Shown piece by piece: positions 21,675 to 33,639 of a stretch of DNA of 64,000 bases; position 1 is the stretch's first letter; every line of letters begins with the position of its first letter. Under the pieces are notes generated by a model that was not told the DNA's origin, made no database searches, and worked only from the letters and a program-made list of their open reading frames with translations. A program made the translations under genes and the position numbers. Source of the stretch: Flabesymbios commensalis (taxonomy: Eukaryota > Annelida > Polychaeta > Terebellida > Flabelligeridae); the NCBI GenBank assembly GCA_964017125.1, contig OZ024902.1, positions 39,794,365 to 39,858,364 on the forward strand. Direction: 5' to 3'.

Positions 21675-23007
21675 TAAAACAGTCAAGACATATGTTTACA
21701 TCGGCATACTTAAACAGGACGTTTTTAATATTCGAGATTTATATGAAACAACGCCCTAAATAATAACATGATCTTTCCAGGGCGTTCACCCCAGAATGCG
21801 TCACCAATAATTTTAATGCCAGCCCAGCAGTCATTAGCAACCCGATAAAAATATCACGATTTAAAAAGAGCCACAGACAAAAATTATATTTGTGCAATGT
21901 ACCTCCATAGAATATGTTAAATAGGCCATGATGGTCAATCTCTATCGCGTCGTTTTTCGGGACATGACGCAATTAAATTTATTTGATTCAAAACATTATT
22001 AATGCCATTACTAGAATAACATATAGTATAGTAAATTGATGCATAGAAGTTATTATATTTACTTACTTATGTACTTATGTTTCTGGTTTTAGTTCTAACC
22101 CAGTTGTATCTATCTCTGTAATCAGCGTAGTGCTTTCTGGGTACAGATGTGTCCCTCTGCTCGTACAAAGTTAATCAGATCATTAGGAATACCAAGAAAA
22201 CTAAACTATCAAACTTGAATGCGATCCAACCAACGGTTCATGAGATATCTTGGGAAATTGTCGTTTATGGCTATGTACCAAATAAAATCCCAGGGATATA
22301 AGTCATGACATATTTGTGCCAAATAAACAAAATTCGTCATTCAATTTTTTACAGAGCTAAATTGATTTACGGTGGGCGACGAAAAAATGCTAAGCACTAT
22401 AAGCATCCCGTGGATAATTTCTTCACTATATGAGAATAAAAAAATCCGTGGTAAAGAAGCATTAGGTTTGCATAGATCCTTGGTGATTTAAATGCGATGG
22501 CAAGGCGGTGGTGGACCGGATGGAATACAGGGAAGCTCCGAGTGATTAATAACAGTACATTTAACCAATACGAGCCGCTCATGATACATCGTCCGCTGGC
22601 TACCAGATTTCCGCATATGGAGCTCATACCACACTCCAGCTGGGGGGAGGGGGGGGGGGGTGTTGTAGTTTCGAAAATTCATGACGAGCTCAAACAAAAT
22701 AATTTATCGCATTTTCAGATTCAGAGGAAACTCTTTGCAAATAGAGGAATGGATGGTGCGCTAATCCAGGATTCGAACCACGTCGAAGGTCAATACGTAA
22801 TTTAGAATTGTCGTCATCTGGCAATTTATCATTACCTCTGATGTGTCAAATGCGATGGATTTAATCCTAAATAAATTAATATCAATGGAAAGCGGCAGAA
22901 CAGAGGGGACAGAAGAAAAGAGAGAGCGAATTATAAAGGGAGATGTAGAAAAGAGGATATGGTCCTCTGTGACTGCCGACTAATGATAATCACCTGAAAA
23001 CTGGCCA
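21675..23007. other. Unique DNA with a dispersed repeat
   Basis: The stretch 22200-22250 (GATCCAACCAACGGTTCATG) recurs at 24678-24705. A poly-G run lies at 22648-22660. 22400-22800 is non-repetitive with balanced composition. No gene was seen. Confidence 0.4.
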
Positions 23008-23074
23008 GTGCCGCGGCAGACAGCAGCGACTGCTTACTTGAAAAGTAAGCAGTCGCTGCTGTCTGCCGCGGCAC
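23008..23074. repeat. PAL-2 palindrome, perfect 32-bp arms
   Basis: The arms 23008-23039 and 23043-23074 are exact reverse complements around GAA. Compared with the copy at 60272-60338 the left arm has five substitutions, and every one is mirrored in the right arm. Confidence 0.96.
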
Positions 23075-23438
23075 AAATAACGACAGTCTGCGTGTTTTCT
23101 TAAATAATACTGCATGATCTTCTCGCTGTGCGACATCCGCGGAGACTGATTATTAATTAATTCGTTATTTAATTAATTAATCAGTATAAAACCAGGTGGT
23201 GGGATCTGTGGCGGCCGTCTCCACGCGCCTGTGCTCGGGGTTTTCTCGTCGTTTGTTGGCAGACGATTGGCTCACTTGCTGGCTCTCCCCATCCAATCGC
23301 TGAATGCTGCAGTCTCCATCTGCGCAAGGGGGTGGCCAGTCAGAATGGCGTACTCAGTACTCTCCCCCCCCCCCCCCCCAGTATTCAACTGAGTACCTCC
23401 GTCACCGTTACCTAGAAGTCTTCTCATTTAATAGCAGT
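23075..23438. other. AT palindrome and poly-C run
   Basis: TGATTATTAATTAATTCG with its near complement forms a short palindrome at 23148-23187. A run of 16 C lies at 23364-23379. Otherwise unique. Confidence 0.6.
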
Positions 23439-23674
23439 TTAACCCCTTAAAACGGTCAGTTATAGAATTTAAGTTTCACTCTCTAGAAGTTGTGTCTCGC
23501 TACCGCGACCCACAACATAAAGCGGATGAAATTTACTCACATTTGTTTAATTTCAGATCAAACATTTGCAAATCTTGATGTTTAAACACCCATTTTATTC
23601 CCACTAAATGATTTGATAAGGTGATAAAATAATTACAAACGACTATATAACCGTACTCAGCGCTTAAAGAGTTC
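23439..23674 (-). mobile_element. TTAA-2 MITE
   Basis: It starts TTAACCCCTTAAAACGG and ends CTCAGCGCTTAAAGAGTTC. The reverse orientation shows the loop as GTCTCGCTACCGCGACCC. Confidence 0.78.
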
Positions 23675-23785
23675 ATTTACCCAGCCGTGACGCGCACGCA
23701 TGAGTCACGGGGTCATATTTTGCACAAAAGTAATTTCACAGAAAATAATAAAACCCTATATTTTGATATATTACACATGTTTAAT

Positions 23786-24050
23786 TTAACACTTTTAGCG
23801 CTAATCACGACTATAATCGTTTTAAATCCATTTTATCAGCTGATTGAAACACTGATAATGGGAATGATAAGGGTATCCAAGGAATTTAGAAGGATTTCCT
23901 TGGGGTATCTAAACATTTGCAAATGGTTGGTCTCAAATTAACAAACACGAGTAATTTTCACCCACTTGAAGTTGAGGTTCGCGTCAGCGAAACACAACTT
24001 CAAGTGGTTGAAAATTGAAGGAGATTATCGAGTTTTGTCGGGAGGGACAA
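23786..24050 (+). mobile_element. TTAA-2 MITE, right end decayed
   Basis: It starts TTAACACTTTTAGCGCTAATC. The internal hairpin is CACTTGAAGTTGAGG / CACAACTTCAAGTGG. A private 35-bp insertion with an AAGGAA...TTCCTT hairpin sits at 23870-23906. Confidence 0.7.
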
Positions 24051-25491
24051 TAAGACTAGAGGATAATAACATGACTGTGGATATACTCAAGTCTCAATCT
24101 ATTGATAATAATTATTGTAAAACAAAAGACAAAAGCATAATTAAAATGTCGATTTTTTACAATCCGTGCCGTTGTATCCAGGCCCGGCATACTGCCATTC
24201 TCGATAGCCGTGCTGATGTGCTGACAATTTCGAAGATTTCAAATCTAAAAATTTGGACAGAAACATTTTATTCCACAAGACTGGGTCTGATACTGAACAT
24301 GGCAAATGATCGATCGCCAAAAGTTTGATAATTTTTTTTTTTAATAACTAGATTCCTCCATGCGTTTGTATCATATGATGAGCTCTCCCGTGTAGATATT
24401 TGAGGTTCCCTGTTAACCAGTTCGTCATGTGTACACGGTGCAACACTTTACATAAAATATTAACGCATTCCACTTTCCAAAATTAATGATATGCACATGG
24501 CTATTTCATCATCTCAGCAATGCCATATGACAACTGCTATAGTTTTCACCGCACCTGAAAATTATTCGTCAAAATATAGTCGCGGATATGTACAAACAAA
24601 TATAATATACACAATTCAGAACAAAGTTAGTACAATCAATCAGAAATACCTAGATAATCAACATATCAATTTTGAATGTGATCCAACCGACGGTTCATAA
24701 TATATCGCGCTCACAAGAAGAATATTGTTAGGGTGGGGATCTGATAAATGGTATCAATCAAACCATTGCAGGACTCGACATAGAGGCTTGTCCGCTTGTC
24801 CGGGCAAGTGAAATGATAATTTGGACAAGTTGGTCATTTAGTTGACTTGCCAGAATGGACAAGCTACTTTAGGTAAAATTAAAAATGATAAATTCTGAAA
24901 TTTTCTCGCAGATTGAAATGATTCACACTAAATTGTCACTGTTCTATTGGTGCTACATAAACTTAACATGCAGAAGACACGGCTTATATTGTTATAAGAT
25001 GAATTTTCGGACAAGTACAGTTTTCATTATAGGACACGTACATATACATTTTTACAGTGACTGGTCCGACAGACAAAACAGGGGTTTACAATTTTTAATG
25101 TTGAGGCCTGCACTATAATTATTTGTCATGATGAATGATGAAAGTATATTTATAGAAATAATGCACCTTTGTCAATGTAATTACACTTTCATTTATGCTG
25201 GATATTACTGTTTAAATATAGACCGCAACCACACGCGTAGGGCCTACTTACAAAAACTAAACCTGATTAGTCGCAAAGCACTAGCATGTTTTAGTCATAT
25301 AAATAAATACATAGTTTCACAAGAAGTAAACAGTGATATTATTCGTCACACCCTAAATAAATCACAGACATTCGTGAACCTTTCAGAGGCTAACGTTACT
25401 GAATATTCCAACCAAACACAGGCAATTTTCACTCTTTTGAAAATTTCAATCAAATTAGCTCGCTAATTTGCAACTCCTATCAGAATTGAAC
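24051..25491. other. Diffuse repeats, no gene
   Basis: It includes a second copy of the GATCCAACCGACGGTTCATA repeat (24678-24705) and a stretch with GGACAAGT-type words at 24780-25070. Reading frames here do not resemble a known family. Confidence 0.4.
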
Positions 25492-25950
25492 TCACCCTTC
25501 AAGCCCTCACTATGAATTAAAGCATCATTTACATCCTTAAAAACAGACTTTATTTCCCTACAACCAAGCGTTTTAGTACCCTGATGACATCGCAAAGCTC
25601 TGACACAGTGACCTCCATTTTTAAATGTAATAGTTCCAATACGATCACACATTTACTCCTGCTGAAAATGGCCTAGTTTTCATAAGCACTTGAAATATTC
25701 GTCTCAATTTCTTGGCATCCGAGTTTTTTTGGTAGGCAGTGTCGTTTTTACACTGTGTAAACAAAATGGCGGTCAGTGTGACTGGGCCTTGCGCAGTAAA
25801 TGAGTTAGGTGGCCCCAGTAATACCGGGTAGCGTTTTAGAACGAAAATTTCCATGAAACTGGTTTACCAATACATGGTAATTTTCTTTAATTTTTAAACT
25901 ACATCAAATTATCTTCATTCACTACAAGTCGAGAACTGCGACAGCAATTC
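25492..25950 (-). mobile_element. TTAA-1 MITE interrupted by a 254-bp insertion
   Basis: CTTCAAGCCCTCACTATG at 25498 and the segment after 25831 (ACGAAAATTTCCATGAAACTGG...CTACAAGTCGAGAACTGCG) are colinear with TTAA-1. They are split by the insertion at 25577-25830. Confidence 0.82.
25577..25830. mobile_element. 254-bp non-autonomous DNA transposon with 9-bp TSD
   Basis: It begins TACCCTGATGAC and ends AATACCGGGTA, flanked on both sides by GCGTTTTAG (25568-25576 and 25831-25839). Joining the flanks gives the TTAA-1 sequence seen in other copies, so the borders are secure. Terminal repeats are short (TACCC/GGGTA). A 9-bp target duplication is typical of Mutator-like elements, but the family is not established. 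No coding region. Confidence 0.82.
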
Positions 25951-26085
25951 ACCCCGATTCACCTGGTAATACAAACTCCGGTTGTTACATTTAAAAATAT
26001 ACGAAACGACATGCATAGCGGTTCTAGTGGGTAGAGGGTTTAATCACGCAGTACGTTACTCGTCCGTTGACAATTGCGTCAGGCC

Positions 26086-26201
26086 ATATCCCAGCAAACA
26101 CGAGATATTGAACCAATGTTGGGTCAAAGTTGGGCCGACGTCATAGACGGCGGGCCAACATTGACCCACCATTGGTTCAATGTTTCATGTTTGATGGGAT
26201 A
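26086..26201. repeat. PAL-1 palindrome, extended ends
   Basis: ATATCCCAGCAAACACGAG at the left end and GATGGGATAT at the right end. The core is GGGCCGACGTCATAGACGGCGGGCC. Confidence 0.9.
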
Positions 26202-27150
26202 TAGAAACTAGAAACTAGTGTGCCAATGTTGGACGGTCATCTGAGACATTGATACAGCATTGATAATGTGCGTTAGGTGACAGGAGGAAAACCCGCATAC
26301 CGCTGTAATGAGATAATATACCTAATGTTAACATTCCAAGCGCTGAGCTGTCGTTGTGGCTCTGTATTTAATTTTAAGATAAAATGTGTAAGTCTTCCAG
26401 ATTTAGCAGACCTCCTGAAATGGCTATGTAAGGATAGGCCTACTTGCCTACAAAAAAGGTTGTTTATAGAGTTAATCAAAGTTCAAAGTTAAAACTTAAA
26501 AAAAAACAGATCTGACCGCGGTAGCACACAAATGGTTATACAACACCCCTGTGATCAAAACCTAATAAATCAGCTCTACATGATGGGACATACATGATTG
26601 TGTAATACATGTGTAATCACCTCTGTTGTCGTATTGAACCAGATTTAGCGGGTCGTAAATAATACGTTCTGAGCTTAAAAACTAAAATACTATTACTATA
26701 ATAATACTATAATAATACTATAATACGATTGAGCTAATGTCCTATTTTTATTCTCTGCGAACTGCGAATATACTAGTATACTTCAAACGAACGCGTGGAA
26801 CTTCTTCGTTTCGATGGATTTATCGTTTTCCATTTTTTGATACCTCATTATGCCCAATACAGTATGCACCATGGTTAGTGAGCCACGTGATACATCACGT
26901 GAGGTACATGTATTATCTCGTACATGTTTTGTTTACCCCCCTCATAACAGTGAATATAATTGTTTGTTCTAACCACAGTCAGGTGAATTGCTTCTTGATA
27001 TTTGTAAAATATTTATACCATAACAGCTACAAAGTATGGAAATAACAGAAATATTCATAATGATGAATAATCTCCCATATTTAATAATTTTATTAAATGA
27101 GTATCTACCACAAAACAAGTAGCTGTCATTTAAAGATGGCAATGTCCCAT
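26202..27150. other. No gene seen
   Basis: Unique DNA; a short ACTATAATAAT repeat lies at 26690-26726. Confidence 0.4.
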
Positions 27151-27216
27151 CGTCTTCGACGCTGGCCGAACACTCACCCAACATTGGTTCAACGTCTCGT
27201 GTTACTAGTAGCTGGG
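27151..27216. repeat. PAL-1 right arm only
   Basis: CGTCTTCGACGCTGGCC then ACATTGGTTCAACGTCTCGTG. The left arm is lost. Confidence 0.7.
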
Positions 27217-27314
27217 TTTGTTGCAGATTGTGTAAACTGACCTCTAGTACTGGTCAGTGGGACATGCATGACACGTTTCCAGACGCTCCGTTACAAACTC
27301 GACATGTCACCAAT

Positions 27315-27500
27315 TCCAGCAAACACAAGACGGTAAACCAATGCTGGCTTGATGTTGGGTCGACGTCGCAGCCGACGGATGTCGCATGGGCAACATACCA
27401 CAGCAATCACGAGGCACATGTTGGTTGAGCGTTGTCCCACCATCTGCTACGGTGGGCCAACCTTAAACCAACATCGGTTCAATGATTCGTGTTTGCTGGG
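27315..27500. repeat. Two adjacent PAL-1 copies
   Basis: 27315-27375 is a left arm up to the core (CCAGCAAACACAAGACGG...TCGACGTCGCAG). 27396-27500 is a full but diverged copy with the core CCCACCATCTGCTACGGTGGG and end CGTGTTTGCTGGG. Confidence 0.78.
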
Positions 27501-27924
27501 AATGCTGTGATATAAATAAGTCTGTCATTTAAATATAATTTTGAACATCGTTAAACTGGTCCGGTAATTACCAGCATTTCCTGAGGCTGATTATCTGATT
27601 ATTGTCGCTATTAAAGTTCAAATGTAAAATTATATCCGGTTTTTTCCATCCTCCAACCATATGGTCCAGGGATAGGTCATATGAGTACACAAGATAAATT
27701 TGGATATTGATTGTGCTTACCAAAAAATAAGATACGTACACATAAAATAAATCCACCTTTTAAAATTCTTTAATTTCTGGTGGGTTCTAGAATATAATTT
27801 TATTTAATTGAAGGTAAAAATTAAAAAAAAAAAAAACCGCATAGGCCCTATGGTTAGTTGTGACCATGAGTCAACATTTTTCAAACAGAGATTCGTGTTA
27901 CAGACACAATTTCGGCTAAGACCT
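27501..27924. other. No gene seen
   Basis: AT-rich unique DNA. Confidence 0.4.
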
Positions 27925-28026
27925 CGGGGTCGTATTCTCGTACAAGTTACGGTATATCGTAGGCTCCTGATTGGTCGAGATGGCCATCTCTACGATATAT
28001 CGTAACTCGTACGAGAATACGGGCCC
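27925..28026. repeat. PAL-4 palindrome with right-arm deletion
   Basis: GTATTCTCGTACAAGTTACG on the left pairs with CGTAACTCGTACGAGAATAC on the right. About 15 bp (the ACCAATCAG part) is missing from the right arm. Confidence 0.85.
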
Positions 28027-28411
28027 TAGTGAAAAAATATCACGATAAGACAACTGGCATACACCCCGATAACATGATTAAACGAAAATGTATAATTTCT
28101 GCTTCGTGACTGGTAAAATTAATAAACAAGGTCATGACAATTCGTGCAGGTCAACAAATACTATGCAGGTCAAAAACGATCTAGCGTTCCCCCTTCCCAC
28201 TCACGCTATACATCACCCGACCCGCCCCTAACTATCCATCAACTAATTCACTTTTAATATAGGCTCGTATATATATCGGATGTGGGCAATATCGCGACTA
28301 TTCTATAATTACGTAACTTGCTCTGTCATATAATTACAGTCATTATTTTGCGCTCTCGTTCTGCTCAACTTTTAATAAGCAAATACAACCACAACTTTAA
28401 TGAATAAACGG
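28027..28411. other. No gene seen
   Basis: AT-rich unique DNA. Confidence 0.4.
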
Positions 28412-28502
28412 ATCCACAGAAAACAGTCCAGCAAGTATTACAGAATGTTGGTTTAACATTAAACCAACATTGTGTCGTACTTGTTGGACTGCTTTCTGTG
28501 TA
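28412..28502. repeat. PAL-1-related palindrome lacking the core
   Basis: AATGTTGGTTTAA and TTAAACCAACATT meet around CA with no CGTC/GACG core. The outer arms (CACAGAAAACAGTCCAGCAAG) differ from other copies but still pair. Confidence 0.8.
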
Positions 28503-28877
28503 TATTTACTAAACGGCTTGCTTGGGAGGTTGCCTTTTTTGTGATATTTCAAAAGAGGGATTTTGTGAATTTGTGAAAAACTGAAGTCCAACCGCCCCAG
28601 AACTATTTCTGCACTAGGTGCCGCGGGGTGGGAAATGCGTCAGGCGGCAGCATATCACATCTCATAGCAAGGTGAATGAAACTGGGGTAAATGTACGCAC
28701 GATTTCTGTACTCAGAAATTGCAAATATACAAAGCATAATGATTTCAACAAGGAGAGATAATTAGACGTAAATATAGGGCATGTAAATTAAAATAATGAG
28801 AGCGCGGGCGGTGAGTACTATTCCGAGTGGGAATAAGATAAATACTGAAGTTAATATCAAACAGCAGTACTTCCCTG
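28503..28877. other. No gene seen
   Basis: Unique DNA. Confidence 0.4.
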
Positions 28878-28942
28878 CAAAGCCAAAATGCATCATGTGG
28901 TTATTTGTAAAGTGAGCAGATACTGCCTTTTGGCTTTGCATG
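28878..28942. repeat. PAL-2 palindrome, GCCAAAA subfamily, decayed
   Basis: TGCAAAGCCAAAATGC on the left and CTGCCTTTTGGCTTTGCA on the right; the centre is diverged. Confidence 0.78.
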
Positions 28943-29046
28943 ACAGAGTAAGCGAGTAGTTATTGTTGTTTGCTTCTGCTCGCGCAGAATATACAGCATG
29001 CTTTGCCAGATTGTTCTAGATCTATTGTACCCATACAGCAGCATTT

Positions 29047-29084
29047 TTTAAACCAAGGAATCTATGGGGAGATTCCTTGTTTAA
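29047..29084. repeat. Small palindrome
   Basis: TTTAAACCAAGGAATCT pairs with AGATTCCTTGTTTAAA around a short loop. Confidence 0.75.
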
Positions 29085-29098
29085 ACCCAATTCTTTGT

Positions 29099-29319
29099 TT
29101 AACCCTTTCAAGCCTGAATTTACCATTGTTCATCCACTACAAGCCGCGAATTGCTGTCGCAATTCTCGACTTGTAGTGGATGAAGATGAAAAGTGCTATG
29201 TATTGGTAAACCAGTTTCAGTAAATTTGTATTATAAAAACATTAGTTGTGAAAAAATTTAATCTGTTTACAGGGATGTAAAATGATGCTTTAATGCATCG
29301 TGAGGACTTGAAGGGTTAA
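29099..29319 (+). mobile_element. TTAA-1 MITE
   Basis: It starts TTAACCCTTTCAAGCC and ends GGACTTGAAGGGTTAA. TTAA is present at both borders. Internal hairpin tip is GCGAATTGCTGTCGCAATTC. It is shorter than other copies by internal deletion. Confidence 0.87.
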
Positions 29320-29935
29320 ACTAAACTTAAAGTGAATTCATACTGCGTTATAAACTCTGTGATACACAGATTAATATCCTTTCTTCAGATAATAGATGTC
29401 GTTTCGTCCGTGAGATTACAACTTAAAGCTCACATCCCAGCAAACACACAAAAGTTCAGCAAATTTTTAGTACTTTTAAATGTGGCTAATTATTTTTAAC
29501 AAATAGGCCAATCAGCAAACCTTTTACAATCTAGTTGCGTCTGTCTGCTTGAATCATATAGATTTAATTAGATATCTAGATATAGTTTATCAATTTCGGT
29601 GACATTCGGTGAGTTTGAAACTACATTTCAATCTTTGTACGAAACCTTATATATATATAGGCCTACGCTACCAGCAGCACAAGGGCCAAAAGCATTTATT
29701 TAAAATAAAAATGTAAATGATAAGAAAACACGTCGAATTCTAAGTGCAGTGGCGATATCGTGCCGAGCTGAATGTATAATTTACCATCCCAGATTTATCC
29801 GTAATTATTGTCAGATCATGACGTGATTAAAAGTAAGAGATGGCAGTGACAGTAACTAGGTGATTTAATTTCCATGGATACCATAATAAGATGCAACACA
29901 GACAAAATAAGCCGTGCCATACATCAGACAGGTCG
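29320..29935. other. No gene seen
   Basis: Unique AT-rich DNA; a possible PAL-1 left end (CCCAGCAAACACAC) lies at 29435-29450. Confidence 0.4.
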
Positions 29936-30000
29936 CGCAGAGGCAGACAGCAGTAGCTGCTTACTTGAAAGGTAAGCAGCTACTGCTGTTTGCCTTTGCG
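29936..30000. repeat. PAL-2 palindrome
   Basis: CGCAGAGGCAGACAGCAGTA and its partner surround ACTTGAAAGGT. A TAGCTGC variant in the left arm is mirrored as GCAGCTA in the right arm. Confidence 0.93.
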
Positions 30001-30471
30001 CCTCAGAGTGAAGCCTTATACTGGGTGCCGTCTACCAAAGCCCGCTCCAACAAAATCACACTAAAAGCATTTTATCCACCACCGTTTGACTGTGACGTCC
30101 ATAATACCCTACGTTACCCCTTTTGTGTGATATTTTTCAATAATTTCACACAATGGGATGTCTGAATGAACAAATATAATTTGAAATGATATTTAATATA
30201 AATATGGACACAATAATATTCAGCATCTGGTCAGACAGAGACATTTGTGAAATAGCTAAATTACTACTCATATTAGACGGAAATTTTCAAAACACAAGAC
30301 ATTTACCCATTGTTGTTTTTATATTTTTCAACGTTGGCTGGATTGAGATTCCCAAGGTTAACGGCTCGAGGTCAAACAAAACGTCTGATCCGTATTCTAT
30401 AATAGACCTTGATTTAAAAATCATCACAAAAAATACTAAACTACCGCTTTGCTTCACATTTTAGTTATTAC
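30001..30471. other. No gene seen
   Basis: AT-rich unique DNA; short open frames have no recognisable similarity. Confidence 0.4.
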
Positions 30472-30607
30472 GCCTAGCAAACACATTGAACAAACATTGG
30501 TTCAATGCGTCGTGCTGACTGTGCAGAAGTACCATCTTGACAAAGTCGGGCTGGTGGCTCGACATCAGGCCCGACATAATTGGGTGATTGTTTCTAGTTT
30601 GCTGGGA
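30472..30607. repeat. PAL-1, degenerate
   Basis: CCTAGCAAACACATTG at the left end and AGTTTGCTGGGA at the right end. The centre has lost most of its symmetry. Confidence 0.65.
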
Positions 30608-30984
30608 TGATGCGCCTGTTTAGTCGGGTTTCCGGGACGATACGAGAAAACAAATGACAAAAAAAGATATATGATGCTGGATCTACGAATTGGAACGGCA
30701 AACGGACAATGATAATCGAGCCTGATTCGGATTTGCAGCGCCTCTGAGCTCGGGACACCGAGGATTTAGGCGCATTAGAATGTTGTTGTGGTACACATAA
30801 TTAGTTATTGCGGGATTCGTGTCACAATTAGCAAACATTTTATCAACAGACTGAAACAATTCCGCACGATAAAATTGCTTTATTTGTGTGTGTCTTCTAT
30901 GTCCCGAATTTATTAAAATTGAGTGGTATATTTTGTGTTTTGTAAAGCTCATATTTCCTGCGAGATGTCAGTTATCATTTTTCG

Positions 30985-31207
30985 GTCATCATTTTAAAGC
31001 TGGAATAGACAACGCAATTCCATCATCAAATTACCAAAAATATTTATTTTTATGAAAAATAGAAACCTCTCAAATGCAGATATCTGTTCAGCTGTACAAA
31101 ACTGCCACTAAGAATTTTAACAATTTCAGCATAATTTTGAGATTTGAAAAACCCACTTGCTTAAAAACTTAAAAAATAAAATACGGCTCTGGCAGGACAA
31201 GAGTTAA
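30985..31207 (-). mobile_element. TTAA-4 MITE, decayed left end
   Basis: ATTTTAAAGCTGGAAT...ATTCCATCATCAAATTAC is the internal hairpin. It ends GGCAGGACAAGAGTTAA, matching the copy at 20729. Confidence 0.65.
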
Positions 31208-31273
31208 TTATACAAATAAATGGGAGAGGGGGGTGATATGAATCACGTCGAGTAATTACAATGACAGTGGACG

Positions 31274-31382
31274 ACCCAGTAAACACGAGACGTTGACCCA
31301 ACGTCGTGGTAATGCCGGGCCACCGTCGAAGACGGTGGCCCGGCATTAAAACAACATTGGCTTAACGTCTAGTGCCTGCAAG
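31274..31382. repeat. PAL-1 palindrome
   Basis: AATGCCGGGCCACCGTC and GACGGTGGCCCGGCATT meet around GAA. The inner arms are perfect and GC-richer than other copies. The left end is CCCAGTAAACACGAGACG. Confidence 0.93.
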
Positions 31383-32199
31383 AGAAGGCCTTGCTCAAGC
31401 AGCTACGTATGTCGCGCGGCCAAGATGTAAGGAATCCAGTTGACAGTAACGCCATGGAGACAAAAACGGAGAGTGATGGATGATGCGAAACAGACGCTGG
31501 TCACCAGATGTTCCAGTGAAATCAAGCCAACTGCACATTAATAATATGACAGACTAGATATTACACAATAACTGCCAACTGCAGGTCAGCGGCCGCTGGT
31601 ACTAGAGGTCAGCCTGGCCATACCCACCCTCTCACATCTACATATTGTAGACTCATTTATCTGCAGAAGATGTGCCGCATGTCTAGATCGCGCCAGTTTG
31701 CCAGCAGTTGACATTCTTTATTATGAAATACCATGTTTTATTGATGCAGTAAATATCAAGTCAAGATCGTGCCATTTTTAAAGCAGCTGAAATTCTTTAT
31801 TACAAAAAAAAACGTTTTATTGATCTGGTAACGAAATGTCAGCTTCGACATATTATATTGCTCATTTTGATAATTTTTTATTCTGTATACATGTTTTTTC
31901 ATGCGGTGTTTACCAGTTAAATTTGCGGTTGCCATTGTCCCATTCACTTTTTAAACAGTTTATAGGGTCACAGTACAGTATATGTATGTGAACCAAATAA
32001 ATAAGTATATAAGCTACATCGGGCGTTGGAGTCGGTACCTTTGTATTCAGAATCGACCACTCTCCAATTCCAAGCATAGTATATACGTCCAAACATTTTT
32101 AATTGCAGCTTCAAATAAAGTTGTTCTCAACAAACATAGCAAACCTACCAAATGAAAGCTCGGGGCGTTCTTATAGTGATGGAATACATAATTTTGCAT
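31383..32199. other. No gene seen
   Basis: Unique DNA, GC-neutral then AT-rich. Confidence 0.4.
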
Positions 32200-32573
32200 T
32201 TAAATCCTTTAACAGCTAATATCACGATTATACTAGTTTTCAATACTTTTTATTATATCAAATACCGTGGGGTTTTTTGTGAAACTATATGTGACTGTTT
32301 TCGGCACGAAAACATTAAAAGCATCCCCGTTACATAACTCGGAAGTGGAAAAGATTACCCCCACCAAGTATTTTTTTCAAGATGTCCTCTACCAGCCATA
32401 TTGTTTTAAATGATTTTTTTCCCAAAGTTAATCACATCATCAGAAATACGGTTCATAAGATAAGTTAAGAGAAATCATTTTCACCCACTTGAAGTTGTGG
32501 GTTGGGGTAGCGAGATAAAACTTCAAGTGACTTGAAAAATAAAAATAAGATAACATAGAGGGTAAAGAGTTAA
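32200..32573 (+). mobile_element. TTAA-2 MITE, enlarged by inserted sequence
   Basis: It starts CTTTAACAGCTAATATCACG and ends ATAGAGGGTAAAGAGTTAA. The hairpin is CACTTGAAGTTGTGGG / AAAACTTCAAGTG. It is longer than usual by about 130 bp of unassigned sequence. Confidence 0.65.
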
Positions 32574-33239
32574 TATACCATTTTTTGCATCGATTTACAA
32601 GCGATCAATTGTCCTTGAGGGTTCATTACAAAATGACAACACGGCGCTGACGTCATGTGTAGGGACACAAGTAACAGCTCTGTTACTCTATAGATTTATT
32701 TGTGTACACATGATCGCTTCAAATTGCTGTGATCTGCATCCGTTATGATAATATTATTCTGAAAAATGTATTATATCATGACAAAACAACAACATAGGTT
32801 ACACAAGCCCATTCATCCCTGAGCCGTGAAGTTGACAAACTGAAATGTTCACTAACTTGAATATAGTCACTGCTGTCACGATCAACAACTTCAAGTGTGC
32901 TAAAGTCGCTTGTCAATAATTCTTAAATCGTGGTAATTGAGGATACTTTCCACATTCAAAAGCTGATATTCAAATTGAGAACCAAAAGGATCAACAAATA
33001 GCCCATCAGAGATACGAATTGCCCTTAACGCCAAATAACTCGTTTATCAATAACACCTACAAAGATGTCGGAGTGGCGGCCATTGTGAATTACTAATCAG
33101 TACCGTACCATTTTCGAACTTGTCCGGCCAACTTTCAGAACAATCCAATAAAAATACGCGTTTGTAAGGGCTGAAAACGATTGTGGTGTTGATTAGCGCC
33201 TAAAAGTGTGGGAGTCGTAATATAAGTTATCATCACTGT
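32574..33239. other. Diffuse repeat-like DNA
   Basis: It contains GGCGGCCATTGTGAATTAC and TTTTCGAACTTGTCCGG words related to the repeat at 21118-21640. 33180-33215 resembles a TTAA-2 terminus (GATTAGCGCCTAAAAGTG). No gene. Confidence 0.45.
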
Positions 33240-33430
33240 TTAACCCTTAAACCGCTGAGCACGACTAAAGTCGTCTTTAATCCATTTATTAGCCGATCAA
33301 ATCACTGTGATTGGGAACAAAATGAGCGTTTAAACATCAAAATTTGCACTTTTTTAGTCTCAAAATAAACAAGTATGTGTCAATTTCACCCACTTGAAGT
33401 TGTGGGTCGCGGTAGCGAGACACAACTTCT
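33240..33430 (+). mobile_element. TTAA-2 MITE, right end truncated
   Basis: It starts TTAACCCTTAAACCGCTGAG, with ACGACTAAAGTCGTCTTTAA next. It is complete through GGTCGCGGTAGCGAGACACA and then stops. Confidence 0.85.
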
Positions 33431-33488
33431 TTTTATTGATTACTTGTACCAAAATATGTGGTGATGGTTGAATATTACTGCTCTAGAA

Positions 33489-33551
33489 CAAAGAAAAAGG
33501 CAGTAGCTGCTCACTTGTAAAGTAAACAGATACTGCCTTTTGGCTTTGCAG
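33489..33551. repeat. PAL-2 palindrome
   Basis: AAAGGCAGTAGCTGCTCACTT on the left; AGATACTGCCTTTTGGC on the right. Decayed. Confidence 0.8.
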
Positions 33552-33639
33552 GTTACACGTCGTGGTGCACATTGTCAGTTGTTTTTTCTTGGCAACTGCG
33601 ATTAGCAAATTAAAAAAATAATTCAATTTGAGGTGGGAA

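Noticed and set aside
22755-22800. Box-B-like GGTTCGAATCCTGG on the minus strand suggesting a tRNA
   Set aside because: No matching A box or cloverleaf stems could be built around it.
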